From Saccharopolyspora hirsuta (GTDB lineage: Bacteria > Actinomycetota > Actinomycetes > Mycobacteriales > Pseudonocardiaceae): DNA of 64,000 nt. A program made the position numbers and the translations under genes. Position 1 is the first letter of the stretch; each line of letters opens with the position of its first letter. Positions 16,245-27,180 of this stretch are shown piece after piece. The notes beneath the pieces are model-generated. The model was given only the letters and a program-made list of their open reading frames with translations, ran no database searches and had not been told where the DNA came from. Location of the stretch: assembly GCF_008630535.1 (NCBI RefSeq), contig NZ_VWPH01000003.1, positions 248,001 to 312,000 on the forward strand, given 5' to 3'.

Positions 16245-16829
16245 ATGTCCGGTGCCACTCGCTCGCGGGTGCGGCGGGCGCTCGGCGTCGGCCTGTCCGT
16301 GCTCGCCGTCGGCCTCGGACTCCTGGTGGCCGGTTGGATCCTGCCCGTGCCGACAGCGGTGCCCGGCTACACGGGCCTGCCGAACGCCTGCGAGTCGGTT
16401 TCCCCGGAGTCGCTCCGGAAGGCGTTCGAACCGCGCCGGGCGGAGATCCACGAACAGCACCACGGCGTCGACGGCCAGCGCCACAGCTCGAAGTGCCAGT
16501 GGCGGACCGAAGGCCCGGTGCACAGCGCGCGCAAGACCCGCCTGCACGTCGAGCTGGCCCTCGAGTTCAACCGCGAAGCCCGCCCGGACACCGCCTACGT
16601 CGACCAGTACCTGGACTACCTGGCGCTGGAACCGGGCGCGGCCGAGGTACCGGGCCTGGACGCCCGAGCGGTCCTGATCCGCAGCCCGCGAGACGTCCAA
16701 CTCGTCGCGGCCAGGGCCAACATGACGATCGAAGTCCGCTACAGCGCCACCAAACCCACCGCGGACCTCGAACCCATCGCCCGCAGGATCACCGAAGAGC
16801 TCCTGACCACCGCAGGCCACCCGGGCTGA
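16245..16829 (+). CDS. Membrane-anchored hypothetical protein
   Basis: ATG 16245 lies 5 bases after GGGGAGGAG and gives 194 aa. A short basic N-terminus (RSRVRRAL) is followed by one hydrophobic helix, GVGLSVLAVGLGLLVAGWIL, and then a soluble region predicted to lie outside the cell. That region has two cysteines (PNACESV and SSKCQW) spaced so that they could form a disulfide, and alternating charged strands such as RLHVELALEFNREARPD. This is the general pattern of actinobacterial DUF3558-like or LpqN-like surface proteins, but no lipobox is present and no family is recognised with confidence. The upstream extension to 16137 lacks a ribosome site. Confidence 0.6.
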   Translation: MSGATRSRVRRALGVGLSVLAVGLGLLVAGWILPVPTAVPGYTGLPNACESVSPESLRKAFEPRRAEIHEQHHGVDGQRHSSKCQWRTEGPVHSARKTRLHVELALEFNREARPDTAYVDQYLDYLALEPGAAEVPGLDARAVLIRSPRDVQLVAARANMTIEVRYSATKPTADLEPIARRITEELLTTAGHPG

Positions 16830-16835
16830 CCGGGG

Positions 16836-17504
16836 TCAGCTGTCGGTGGTGACTCCGGTGCCGATCGGGCAGGAGACCCCGGTGCCTCCGAGGCCGCAGT
16901 AGCCGTTGGGGTTCTTGGCGTCGCTCAGGTACTGCTGGTGGTAGGTCTCCGCGTAGTAGAAGGCTTGGAGCGGGGCGATTTCCGTGGTGATGTCGCCCCG
17001 GTTCGCCTCGTGCAGGGCCTTCTGGAAGAGGTCTCGGCTGGCTTCGGCCTCGGCCCGCTGGGTGTCGTCGGTGAAGTAGATCGCCGAGCGGTACTGGGTG
17101 CCGATGTCGTTGCCCTGGCGCATGCCCTGGGTCGGGTCGTGGTTCTCCCAGAAGACCTTCAGGACCTGGGAATAGGTGATCACCGACGGGTCGAAGACCA
17201 CCAGGACGACCTCGGCGTGGCCGGTGAGGCCGGAGCAGACCTCCTCGTAGGTCGGGTTCGGGGTGTAGCCGCCCGCGTAACCGACCGCCGTGGTCCACAC
17301 CCCCTCGGTGCGCCAGAAGACGCGCTCCGCGCCCCAGAAGCAGCCCATGCCCACGACCGCCGTGGCACAGCCCTCCGGGAACGGCGGCACGATCCGGCGA
17401 TCCGTGTGGACCGCGTGGAACTCCGCCACCGGCAGCGGGGTCTCCCGGCCCGGCAGGGCCGACGCCTGGTCGATCAACCTCGTCCTGTCACCGAAGAGCG
17501 CCAT
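16836..17504 (-). CDS. msrA: Peptide-methionine (S)-S-oxide reductase MsrA
   Basis: A 222-aa MsrA that reduces methionine-S-sulfoxide in proteins. The catalytic motif [13 protein letters not shown] lies near residue 53; [23 protein letters not shown] and [27 protein letters not shown] are family hallmarks. Resolving cysteines are available at the C-terminus ([15 protein letters not shown]). The N-terminal 40 residues before the core are common in actinobacterial MsrA. It is cytoplasmic and probably depends on thioredoxin. It is convergent with the preceding gene (6-base gap), so transcription from both sides meets here. Confidence 0.95.
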   Translation of the reverse strand: MALFGDRTRLIDQASALPGRETPLPVAEFHAVHTDRRIVPPFPEGCATAVVGMGCFWGAERVFWRTEGVWTTAVGYAGGYTPNPTYEEVCSGLTGHAEVVLVVFDPSVITYSQVLKVFWENHDPTQGMRQGNDIGTQYRSAIYFTDDTQRAEAEASRDLFQKALHEANRGDITTEIAPLQAFYYAETYHQQYLSDAKNPNGYCGLGGTGVSCPIGTGVTTDS

Positions 17505-17525
17505 GTCCTTGAGGGTACGCCCCGA

Positions 17526-19352
17526 TCAGCGGCGGTCCTGGTGCTTGGGATGGGGTCGGGTCTCCTCGTCCGGGCCCGGCGGCGGCTCCGGGCGCGCGTG
17601 GCGACCGCCGCCGCGGCGGACCGGCGGGCGGGGTCGGCCCGGCGGGGTCTGGCGGGGATCCACGTCGCCGGTCAGGCGCTTGGCCAGCGCCGACTCCTCC
17701 TGGACCGGGGCCGCGCGGCGGCGCGGCGGACCGTCGACCGGGCGCTGGGGGCGCCCCGGCACCGAGCCGTTGGGCGGGAGGTCGCCGGGTGGCCGGGCGA
17801 TCCCGTTCGGCCTGGGGACGCGGTTCTGGGGCGCGCCGTTGATCGGCCGGTCACCGGTCGGCCCGGGGGCGGCGTTGCGCGGATCGGCGTCCGCCGGATC
17901 GCGGAGCGGGCGGACCGGTCCGGCCGCCCGGTTCGGCGCGGGGGCCGCGCGCCTCCTGGGGGGTCGGCCCGGCCTGGGGTCGACGTCCCCGGCCGGGGGC
18001 CGCGGCGCGTCGGCGTCCGCCGGTCGCACGTCGCCGACCGGCCTGACCCGGCGAGGCCGTTCGACGTCCGCCTCGGCGCTCGGGAGCGGCGGGTCCTGGT
18101 CCCGGCGACCGGGAGGCACCGGGGTCCCCTCGGGCGGGGTGCGGGGGCGGCCCGGGCGACCGACCGCGGTCACCTTCGTGGTCGCCTCCGGCGCGCCTCC
18201 GCGCCCGGTGGGCTCCTCGTCCGCCTCGTCCTCGGCGAGCTCCTCGTCCGGCTCCTCGGGCTCGTCCTTCTTCTTCGGTGCCGGGGTGAGGTAGTGCCGC
18301 AGCTTCATCGTGGGGTCCTCGACGAACTTCCACGACAGCGTGCCCGCCACGTACGCCAGCGGCGCCGCGCAGATCAGCATCAGCCACTGGTTGCCGATCC
18401 CGGCCATGGCCAGCAGCTGCTGGATCGGGAAGCCCCACACGTACACGCCGTAGCTGCCGTTGACCCACACGCCCGGGACGGTCAGCTTCGCCGGCCAGCA
18501 GTGCCCGGCCAGCACCACCGCGTAGCTGACCACGAACGCCATCAGGAACGAGGCCGCGATGCTGTTGGGCATCAGCGCCAGCACCACGATCCCGGCGACC
18601 GCGGCCAGCGGCGACAGCGGGATCCGGTAGAGGTTCAGCACCACGCCGAAGGCGAACGCGACCAGGAACGCCACCAGCGACTCGACCGGGACGCTGAGCA
18701 GCGACCCCGCCGACTCCGGGCCGGGGGCCTGCTCCAGGTGCCGGTCCCAGATGACCAGCGCGACCAGCGCCACCACCGCCAGCCAGCGGTACTTGTCGCG
18801 GCCCGCGCCCAGCAGCAGGAGCACGAACAGGCCCGCGTAGGCGAGCAGCTCCATCGGCAGCGTCCACAGCGAGCCGTTCACCGCGTTCGGCCACGGGTTG
18901 TCCTCGAACACGCCGGGCAGCTCGTGCTGGAGGGTGAGCAACCCCGCGTTGTTGACGATGTAGCCCCAGGTGCCTTGCGCGGCGAAGTACTCGCCGACGG
19001 GCAGGGTGGTGACCATCGGGCCGATGACCAGCGCCATGGCCAACGTCACGGTGAGCATCGGCGGCCAGAGGCGCAGGACCCGCTTCGCCGCGAACCGGCC
19101 CGGGTGCGGATCGCGGAGCCAACTCTCCGTGATCTGGAAGCCGCTCATCGCGAAGAAGCCCATCAGGACCCCCTCGTCGGGCTGCAGCGCCCAGTCCTCC
19201 GAGAACAGCACCCCGGTGCCGGCCAGCGGCGAGCTGTGACCGTAGATGACCAGCACCGCGCCGATCATCCGGATCCAGGCGAAGCCGTGGGCCGGATCGG
19301 CGAACAACTCCGGACGGGTGTGCACGACCCGCGCATCACCCACCCAGATCAC
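17526..19352 (-). CDS. Acyltransferase-3 family membrane protein with long disordered tail
   Basis: Residues about 20-370 form an acyltransferase_3 domain (OafA/YrhL type) with about ten membrane helices. The first helix contains WIRMIGAVLVIYGHSSPLAG with the catalytic-type His in the YGHS motif, and GFFAMSGFQITESWLRDP follows. These proteins O-acylate polysaccharides, lipids or macrolides at the membrane. The last 230 residues are a Pro/Arg/Gly/Asp-rich low-complexity tail (RPRTPPEGTPVPPGRRDQ and similar), presumably cytoplasmic and disordered. It starts at GTG 19352 or the nearby in-frame GTG 19343. The glycosyltransferase fusion further right hints at a cell-surface glycan substrate; this is inference. 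Confidence 0.8.
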   Translation of the reverse strand: MIWVGDARVVHTRPELFADPAHGFAWIRMIGAVLVIYGHSSPLAGTGVLFSEDWALQPDEGVLMGFFAMSGFQITESWLRDPHPGRFAAKRVLRLWPPMLTVTLAMALVIGPMVTTLPVGEYFAAQGTWGYIVNNAGLLTLQHELPGVFEDNPWPNAVNGSLWTLPMELLAYAGLFVLLLLGAGRDKYRWLAVVALVALVIWDRHLEQAPGPESAGSLLSVPVESLVAFLVAFAFGVVLNLYRIPLSPLAAVAGIVVLALMPNSIAASFLMAFVVSYAVVLAGHCWPAKLTVPGVWVNGSYGVYVWGFPIQQLLAMAGIGNQWLMLICAAPLAYVAGTLSWKFVEDPTMKLRHYLTPAPKKKDEPEEPDEELAEDEADEEPTGRGGAPEATTKVTAVGRPGRPRTPPEGTPVPPGRRDQDPPLPSAEADVERPRRVRPVGDVRPADADAPRPPAGDVDPRPGRPPRRRAAPAPNRAAGPVRPLRDPADADPRNAAPGPTGDRPINGAPQNRVPRPNGIARPPGDLPPNGSVPGRPQRPVDGPPRRRAAPVQEESALAKRLTGDVDPRQTPPGRPRPPVRRGGGRHARPEPPPGPDEETRPHPKHQDRR

Positions 19353-19571
19353 CCCATCAAGTCAAAGTCCCCACCAGTGAAGTCAACGCTGCGTAGCCTA
19401 GCTGGGGGCGCGGCGGTTGGGGACCCATTACCTGCTGGTGGCCCGCGACGACCAGACCGGGAGCCGGATCGTTATCCGGCCGGTGCCCCCCGCCCCGCCG
19501 AACGGGTGCCAGAATGGCGATCGATCGCATGTGGGGGCGTTCGCTGTTCAATTCCGGGAAAGGGCGCATCG

Positions 19572-20816
19572 GTGACCTGGCAAGACGAGCTGCAGAATCT
19601 CGACGCCGAACTCGCGGCGGGACGGATTTCCGCCGAGGAGTACCGCCAGCGACGGGACGCCGTGCTCGGCCGCGCGCAAGGTGGGCAAACCGGACCTTCT
19701 TCCGGCGGGTTCCCGCAGCAGCACCCCGGTACCCCGTCCGGGGGCGTTCCGCAGCAGCACCCGGGAACCCCGGCCGGGGGAACGCCGCAGCAGCAGCCCA
19801 ACCCGTTCCCGCCCGCCTTCAGCTGGGGGGACGCCGCTGCGCAGGGGGCGCAGCAGGCCCAGCAACAGCAGCAGGCCAACGCCGGGGGCGAGGCCACGCA
19901 GGTCGTGCCGAACCCGGTCGCGGGTGCGCCGCAGCCTCCCGGTGACTCCGAGAGCACCCAGGTCGTCAACCTCAGCCAGGCGCAGCAGCAGTGGCCCGCG
20001 GCCCAGCCGCCGCAGCAGCCGCAGTGGGGCCCGCAGCAGGGCTGGGGCGCGGTGGAGAGCACCGGCACCCCGTGGGGTGACGACCTGCCCGGCGGGCAGC
20101 CGGAGCACGGCGACGCGGCCTGGATGCGGCAGGGCCCGGAGGTCTTCGACAGCGCGGGCAAGTCCGGCAAGGGCAAGCTGATCGCCGGGCTGTCCATCGG
20201 CGGTGTGCTGGTGGTCGGCCTGATCGTCGCGCTGATCTTCTACTTGACCAGCGGCGGCGACGACACGACCACCACCGCCGACCCGACGCCCACCGAGCAG
20301 GCCCCGCCGCCCCCGACCACCAAGGAACTGCCCGAGCCGCCCGCGGCCAACCCGACCCCTCCGGCCAACCCGCAGGACGTGCTGGTCGGCGTGGACGGCC
20401 CGCCGCACCCGTGGAACGGCCCGCTGGACCTCCCGGCGCTGCAGGGGCACAAGTCCGGCGTGCTGCAGCCGCAGGCGGTGCTGGACACCGCGATCCAGAA
20501 CGGCCTGACCGACGGCTGGTTCACCAAGACCGACGGCCCGCCGCAGGTCACGCTGCTCGCGCTGCGCATGCCGAGCCAGGACGCGGCCAAGACCGTGGTG
20601 GAGAAGTACCTCGACGCGCAGCAGGGCCTGGCCGTGGACGAGGACCTCTCGTACAAGGGCGTGGAGGTGGTCTCCACCGGCAGCACCTTCCGCACCGCCT
20701 ACGTGGCGCACGGCTGGGTGGTGATCATCGACTCCAGCGGTGACCAGGCCGAGCAGAAGTTCAAGACGGTGCTCGAGCAGCAGCTCGCCCACACCCCGCC
20801 GACCGTCCGCAGCTGA
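19572..20816 (+). CDS. SHOCT-like, single-pass membrane protein with Gln/Pro-rich linker
   Basis: GTG 19572 follows GGGAAAGGG and opens a 414-aa protein. Residues 1-35 (VTWQDELQNLDAELAAGRIS then AEEYRQRRDAVLGRA) form a SHOCT-like helical hairpin. About 160 residues of Gln/Pro/Gly-rich linker follow, including three near-repeats of the form PQQHPGTP. One membrane helix (IAGLSIGGVLVVGLIVALIFYL) comes next, then a Thr/Pro-rich spacer (TTTADPTPTEQAPPPP) and a C-terminal extracellular domain of about 150 residues (DVLVGVDGPPHPWNG to the end). Similar proteins are conserved in Pseudonocardiaceae with unknown function. The much longer open frame upstream is antisense to other genes. Confidence 0.7.
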   Translation: MTWQDELQNLDAELAAGRISAEEYRQRRDAVLGRAQGGQTGPSSGGFPQQHPGTPSGGVPQQHPGTPAGGTPQQQPNPFPPAFSWGDAAAQGAQQAQQQQQANAGGEATQVVPNPVAGAPQPPGDSESTQVVNLSQAQQQWPAAQPPQQPQWGPQQGWGAVESTGTPWGDDLPGGQPEHGDAAWMRQGPEVFDSAGKSGKGKLIAGLSIGGVLVVGLIVALIFYLTSGGDDTTTTADPTPTEQAPPPPTTKELPEPPAANPTPPANPQDVLVGVDGPPHPWNGPLDLPALQGHKSGVLQPQAVLDTAIQNGLTDGWFTKTDGPPQVTLLALRMPSQDAAKTVVEKYLDAQQGLAVDEDLSYKGVEVVSTGSTFRTAYVAHGWVVIIDSSGDQAEQKFKTVLEQQLAHTPPTVRS

Positions 20817-20829
20817 CGGAGCCCGGCGA

Positions 20830-20870
20830 AACGGCCCGTTCACCTCGCTTGCCGAGGTGGACGGGCCGTT
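20830..20870. terminator. Bidirectional terminator between convergent genes
   Basis: AACGGCCCGT (20830-20839) pairs with ACGGGCCGTT (20861-20870); inside, ACCTCG and CGAGGT extend the stem. It lies between the plus-strand SHOCT-like gene and the minus-strand methyltransferase-glycosyltransferase gene. A second hairpin (GAGTG, ACCGGCT / AGCCGGT, CACTC) follows at about 20879-20914. Confidence 0.75.
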
Positions 20871-20930
20871 CTGGTCGTGAGTGGACAAACCGGCTGGAGC
20901 CGGTCTGCGCACTCGCGACGCCCTCGGCCG

Positions 20931-23900
20931 TCAGGCCTCGTGGTCGGCGGTCTTGAGGAGCTCTCGCAGGGTTGCGCGGGAGACGTCCGGGCCGAACTGG
21001 GCAGCGATGCCGGACTTGCCCGCCTCCGCCAGGCGCTGCCAGTCCTCGTCGTCGGTGAGCAGGCGGACCACCGCGTCGGCCAGGCCCGCCGCGTCGTCGG
21101 CGACCAGCACCTGCCGACCGTTCTCCAGGTGCATGCCCTCGACCGCCACCGACGTGCCGACCACCGGCACCCCGAGGCTCAAGCTCTCGCCGACCTTGCC
21201 CTTGACGCCCGCGCCGAACCGCAGCGGCGCCAGCGTCACGCGGCTCCGCGCGTAGTGCGGGTCCAGCTCCGCGACCCATCCGTGCACCTCGACGCCGGGT
21301 CCGGCCAGCGCGCGCACCTCGTCGGTCGGGTTGCTCCCGATCACGTGCAGCACCGCGTCCGGGCACTTCTCGCGCACCAGCGGCATGATCTCGCGGGCCG
21401 CCCAGCGCGCCGCGTCGACGTTCGGCGGGTGGTCGAAGCTGCCGACGAACAGGACGCCCGAGCGGCCGCTCGGCTGCGCCGGACTCCAGTCCACCTCGTG
21501 CACGTTGGACAGCACGCGGACGTCGGCCTCGGGGACGAGCTCGCGCAGCAGCGCCTGCTCCGCCTCCGACACCACCAGCGTGACGTCGCAGGCCCTGGTC
21601 AGGCCGAGCTCCATCTGCCGGGACGCGAAGGCCTTGCGGCGCAGCGCTTCCGCCTTGTCCGCGTCGCCCTGCTGCTCGGCGACCTCGGCCTGCCGCTCCA
21701 GGCGGAGGAAGTGCACGTCGACGGTGTCGTAGGCGATCACCGCCTGCGGCGCGCAGGTGCGCAGCTCCTCCACCAGGCTCCAGGCGACCTGCGGGCGGGA
21801 CAGCAGCGCCAGCGAGATCTCCGAACCCGCCTCGTGCAGGAACGCCTGCTGCAGCTCCGGCGCGGGCAGGACGGTGACGCCGAGCTGCTGGAGCTCCGTG
21901 GTGTAGGGCTCCAGCGGCGCGTGGTTGGCCGGGAAGAACACCACCCGGCAGCCCAGCTCGACGAACTGCTCCAGCACGCGGCGGATCCGCACCGAACCGG
22001 AGTCGAAGTCCGGGCGCGGCACCTGGTGGTCCTTGACCAGCACGATCGGCCCGTGGTGGCCGCGGGTGCCGCGGTGGCGGGCCAGCCACAGGTTGCGCGG
22101 CGAGGCCTCCGGCAGGTGCTCGGCGGCGAGCGTGTCCGCCCACTTCTCGACGAACGCCCGGCGGTTGATCTCCTGGTGCTTCTTCACCCCGGTGCTGAGG
22201 TCGGTGCCGTTGGACACGCCCTCGTGGTGCACCACGACCGCCTTCGGCTGCACCACGGTCCGGTACCCGGCGGCGCGGACCGCGAAGGCCAGGTCGGTGT
22301 CCTCGTAGTAGGCCGGGGCGTAGCGCGTGTCGAAGCCGCCGACCTGCTGGAACACGTCGTTGCGGACCAGGATCGCGGCCCCGGAGCAGTAGTCGACGTC
22401 GCGGACCACGTTGAACTCGGCGCCGCCGGGGTCGGTGTTGCGGCCGTAGTTCCAGCCGGTGCCGTCGGACCAGACGATGCCGCCCGCCTCCTGCAGCCGA
22501 CCGTCCGGGTAGACGAGCTTGGCGCCGACCAGCCCGATGCGCTCGTCGGAGCGCATGGTGTCCATCAAGATGTCCAGCCAGGACTCGGTGACCTCGGCGT
22601 CGTTGTTCAGGAAGAACAGGTACTCGCCGCGGGCGTGCTCGGCGCCGAGGTTGCAGGCGCCGATGAACCCGAGGTTGCGCTCGGCGCGCACCAGCCGCAC
22701 GCCCTCGCAGGCGGCGAGCTTCTCGGCGCTGTCGTCCGGGGACGCGTCGTCGACGACGATCACCTCGAACGGCACGGAGACCACGTGCCCGCCGAGGAAC
22801 CGCAGGCACTGCCGGGTGTAGGGCCACTTGCCGTGCACCGGCACGATCACGCTGACCAGCGGCTGGTCGCTGCGCGGCACCGACAGCGGACCGGTCTCCA
22901 CGACCTCCTCGACCTGCGGGATCCCCGGCTTGCGCCCGAGCACGATCTCGTAGGCGTCGCGCCGCGCGGTCCCCCGCGGCGCCACCCGCTCCACGACCTT
23001 GCGGTACTTCGTCACCGCGCGCTGCACCAGCGCGGAGTTCTGCGCCGCCAGCTCGGCGTTCGCCGCGCTGAGCTCCGCCGCCTGCCGCTCGGCGTCCGCT
23101 ACGCGTCCTTCGAGCCGCGCGACGGTGTCGCGCAGCCACTCGATGCGCGCCGCGTCGCGCTCCGCGCTCTGCTGGCGCTCGCGCAGCTCGCCGCCGAGGC
23201 GGTCGAGTTCGGCTCGCAGCTTCGCCTGCTCGCGAACTCCCTGGTCGGCGCGCTGCTCCTCGCTCTTGCGCAGCTCTTCGAGCCGCGCGATCGCGTTCTT
23301 GAGCTCGTCGGTTTCGCCGCGGCTGCGCTGGTAGAGCTCGTTGAGCTTGGCGACGTCGGCGACCGCGGCGTCGCGCTGCTCGATGATCGGCGCCACGTCC
23401 GCGTTGCCGCGGCGGGCGAGGGTGAGCTCGGCGTCGGTGAGCACGGCCGCGGCGGGCAGCTTCGGCAGGTGCTTGTCGGAGGCGACGCCCAGCAGGTAGG
23501 TGTGCGGGACGCCCTGCTGGACGGTCCAGCCGTCCGCGCCGGGGGCGATGGTCTGCAGCCGGACGCCTTCGATCGCGGTGTCCGGGTCGCCGGGGTCGGC
23601 GGGGGTGACCAGCGAGCCGACGGTCACGTTCTGCTTGAGCACCGCCACGTGCCGGAACGCGCCCTCCAGCAGGGTTTCGTACTGGTCGGCGGTGAGCTCC
23701 TTGACGTGGTACGGGTTCTCGTTGCCGTGCTCGTGCGAGTAGACCGCGGTGTCCGGGGTGCTGCTGAGGAACAGGCCGCCCTGCGCGAGTCGGGACTTGA
23801 CCAGCTGCAGCACCGCGTCGTGGTCCTCGACGTGCTCGATGGCCTCGAAGCAGACGATCACGTCGAAGGGCTTGGCGTCGGCGAGCAGGTCGGGGTCGGT

Positions 23901-24191
23901 GATCGAGCCGACCTGGAAGCTGATGTCGCGGCCGCCGTACTTGCGCTGCGCGTGCTCGACGGTGTCGGCGTCGACGTCCACGCCCACCACCTCGGCGCCT
24001 TCGGCGGCCAGCAGCGCGGTGCCGTAGCCCTCGCCGCAGGCGAGGTCGAGCACCCGCTTGCCGCGCGCGAACCGGGCGGCCAGCGCGTAGCGGTGGTAGT
24101 GCTCGTAGATGACTTGGACGTCATCGGTCCACGGCACGCACCGCTCCCCGGTCCACTCGATCAGCCGCTCGTCCTTCGGGTCCTTCGACAC
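20931..24191 (-). CDS. Methyltransferase - coiled coil - GT2 - GT4 fusion protein
   Basis: A 1086-aa protein with four parts. Residues about 1-260 are a class I methyltransferase (RVLDLACGEGYGTALLAAEG as the SAM motif, FDVIVCFEAIEHVEDH as motif II). Residues about 280-410 are a long coiled coil rich in Glu, Arg and Ala. Residues about 455-690 are a family 2 glycosyltransferase (VSVIVPVHGKWPYTRQCLRF, VIVVDDASPDDS, YLFFLNNDAEVTESWLD as the DxD-like site). Residues about 740-1080 resemble a GT4 enzyme (GVLFVGSFDHPPNVDAARW, LAPLRFGAGVKGKVGESLS). No membrane helix is seen. Such fusions build or modify surface polysaccharides. The product and acceptor are unknown. The start at ATG 24191 is supported by the conserved N-terminus. 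Confidence 0.88.
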   Translation of the reverse strand: MSKDPKDERLIEWTGERCVPWTDDVQVIYEHYHRYALAARFARGKRVLDLACGEGYGTALLAAEGAEVVGVDVDADTVEHAQRKYGGRDISFQVGSITDPDLLADAKPFDVIVCFEAIEHVEDHDAVLQLVKSRLAQGGLFLSSTPDTAVYSHEHGNENPYHVKELTADQYETLLEGAFRHVAVLKQNVTVGSLVTPADPGDPDTAIEGVRLQTIAPGADGWTVQQGVPHTYLLGVASDKHLPKLPAAAVLTDAELTLARRGNADVAPIIEQRDAAVADVAKLNELYQRSRGETDELKNAIARLEELRKSEEQRADQGVREQAKLRAELDRLGGELRERQQSAERDAARIEWLRDTVARLEGRVADAERQAAELSAANAELAAQNSALVQRAVTKYRKVVERVAPRGTARRDAYEIVLGRKPGIPQVEEVVETGPLSVPRSDQPLVSVIVPVHGKWPYTRQCLRFLGGHVVSVPFEVIVVDDASPDDSAEKLAACEGVRLVRAERNLGFIGACNLGAEHARGEYLFFLNNDAEVTESWLDILMDTMRSDERIGLVGAKLVYPDGRLQEAGGIVWSDGTGWNYGRNTDPGGAEFNVVRDVDYCSGAAILVRNDVFQQVGGFDTRYAPAYYEDTDLAFAVRAAGYRTVVQPKAVVVHHEGVSNGTDLSTGVKKHQEINRRAFVEKWADTLAAEHLPEASPRNLWLARHRGTRGHHGPIVLVKDHQVPRPDFDSGSVRIRRVLEQFVELGCRVVFFPANHAPLEPYTTELQQLGVTVLPAPELQQAFLHEAGSEISLALLSRPQVAWSLVEELRTCAPQAVIAYDTVDVHFLRLERQAEVAEQQGDADKAEALRRKAFASRQMELGLTRACDVTLVVSEAEQALLRELVPEADVRVLSNVHEVDWSPAQPSGRSGVLFVGSFDHPPNVDAARWAAREIMPLVREKCPDAVLHVIGSNPTDEVRALAGPGVEVHGWVAELDPHYARSRVTLAPLRFGAGVKGKVGESLSLGVPVVGTSVAVEGMHLENGRQVLVADDAAGLADAVVRLLTDDEDWQRLAEAGKSGIAAQFGPDVSRATLRELLKTADHEA

Positions 24192-24344
24192 GTACCGCAG
24201 GCTATCGCCCGGATCGGCGCTCCGCGGCGATACGTCCGAACCCGTTGCGCCGCGTCGCGTTCCGGGGGCGGAGGGTGTCGATCGGGCGCAGATGAAAAAC
24301 CTCTCATCCGGCTTTCATGTCCGTCTCCGGGGAGGAGGGTCAGA

Positions 24345-26054
<1,710 letters not shown>

Positions 26055-26058
<4 letters not shown>

Positions 26059-26198
26059 GCACCCCGAGGACGAGTCCCCAGCTCTGCCCAACCGCACCTC
26101 AGGGGACCGTGACGCAACCCAGCCACAAGAAACCCCGGAACGCGAGATCCCTCCCCAACGCAACCACCACTGAAAATCGCGGAGAGGCGGCGCTGTGA
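26055..26198 (+). CDS. Candidate 47-aa bridging ORF between kinase and regulator
   Basis: ATG 26055 overlaps the kinase stop (ATGA) and the frame ends with CTGTGA, overlapping the GTG start of the response regulator gene by 4 bases. The product, MSTPRTSPQLCPTAPQGT and so on to TENRGEAAL, is basic and has no known domain. Perfect 4-base overlaps at both ends suggest translational coupling through this frame, but codon use is atypical (AAC and CCC rich, low G in third position), so the frame could be an accident of an untranslated spacer. Confidence 0.35.
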
Positions 26199-26857
26199 GC
26201 AAGATCCTGATCGCGGAGGACGAGGCGCGCATCGCTGCGTTCATCGAGAAGGGACTGCGCGCCAACGGTTTCACCACCACCGTCGTCGGCGACGGCGACG
26301 CCGCCCAGGACTACCTGCTCACCGGCGACTTCGACCTGGTGGTGCTGGACCTGGGGCTGCCGGGCAAGGACGGGTTCTCGGTGCTGCGCGCGGCGCGGGC
26401 CCAGCACGTGACGGTCCCGGTGATCATCCTGACCGCGCGGGACACCGTGCACGACACGGTGGCCGGGCTGGAGGGCGGCGCGGACGACTACATGACCAAG
26501 CCGTTCCGGTTCGAGGAGCTGCTGGCTCGGGTGCGGCTGCGGCTGCGCCCGGTGGACCGGGTCCCGGAGGTCACGGTGCTGCGCGACGGCGAGCTCTCGC
26601 TGGACCTGCGCACCCGGCGCGCCCAGGTGCCGGACGGCACGGTGGACCTGACGGCGCGGGAGTTCGCGATGCTGGAGCTGTTCCTGCGGCACTCGGGCCA
26701 GGTGCTCAGCCGCGAGCAGATCCTGTCCCACGTGTGGGGCTACGACTTCGACCCGGGCTCCAACGTGGTCGACGTCTACGTCCGGGCCCTGCGCCGCAAG
26801 ATCGGCGCGACCCGCATCACCACGGTGCGCGGCATGGGCTACCGCCTCGGCACCTGA
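26195..26857 (+). CDS. OmpR/PhoB-family response regulator
   Basis: The 220-aa regulator starts at GTG 26195 with GGAGAGGCGG upstream. The receiver domain shows KILIAEDEARIAAFIEKGLR, the phosphoacceptor Asp in FDLVVLDLGLPGKDGF, Thr in VIILTAR and Lys in DYMTKPFRFEELLARVR. The C-terminal winged helix (LDLRTRRAQVPDGTVDLTAREFAMLELFLRHSGQVLSREQILSHVWG, then VDVYVRALRRKIG) is of the OmpR type. It is the cognate partner of the kinase at 24565. Regulated genes are not evident from sequence. The downstream intergenic region holds a composite repeat. Confidence 0.93.
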   Translation: MSKILIAEDEARIAAFIEKGLRANGFTTTVVGDGDAAQDYLLTGDFDLVVLDLGLPGKDGFSVLRAARAQHVTVPVIILTARDTVHDTVAGLEGGADDYMTKPFRFEELLARVRLRLRPVDRVPEVTVLRDGELSLDLRTRRAQVPDGTVDLTAREFAMLELFLRHSGQVLSREQILSHVWGYDFDPGSNVVDVYVRALRRKIGATRITTVRGMGYRLGT

Positions 26858-26870
26858 CCCCGGACGTGCT

Positions 26871-27170
26871 GCGCGATTTCAATGAGGTTTTTCCAACCTC
26901 GTTCTGCGTGGCGGTGCCGGTAGCGGAACCTCAGCGCCCGCCTGGACTGCGGGTGCCCGGCTTTATGTATGCCAATACACGGCAGCCGGGCCGTCCTCGC
27001 CAGGCGAACGCTGAGAACCCGCGGCGGTGCAAGCTGCGAGGGTGGGCTATGCGCCTGCGGCGCATGCGACACCTCCCGATCGGCGCCGGTCTCCCTCCGC
27101 GGCTGCTGTCCCCAGCCGGGGTTGAACAAGTTCAATGGAAATCAGATGTCCGATTTCCCTTGAAATCGCC
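26871..27170. repeat. Composite palindromic element, copy 1
   Basis: The first 47 bases (starting GCGCGATTTCAATGAGG) match 32397-32443 exactly. After a copy-specific segment (26918-27035), the sequence again matches copy 2 through GCGAGGGTGGGCTATG and the hairpin ATGCGCC-TGC-GGCGCAT (27049-27065). It ends in a family A palindrome (27131-27170: TTCAATGGAAATCAG, TGTCCGATTTCC). No coding frame fits it. It fills the convergent gap between the OmpR regulator and the baeRF-like gene; the remaining bases from 26858 hold nothing else I can support. Confidence 0.75.
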
Positions 27171-27180
27171 TCACCCCCGG

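Noticed and set aside
16938..19571. Long plus-strand open frame upstream of the SHOCT-like gene.
   Set aside because: It is antisense to msrA and the acyltransferase gene; only the part from GTG 19572 has coding character.
20877..24344. Plus-strand open frame of over 1100 codons.
   Set aside because: It is antisense to the methyltransferase-glycosyltransferase fusion, which has strong domain motifs; only the terminal segment from 24345 is accepted.
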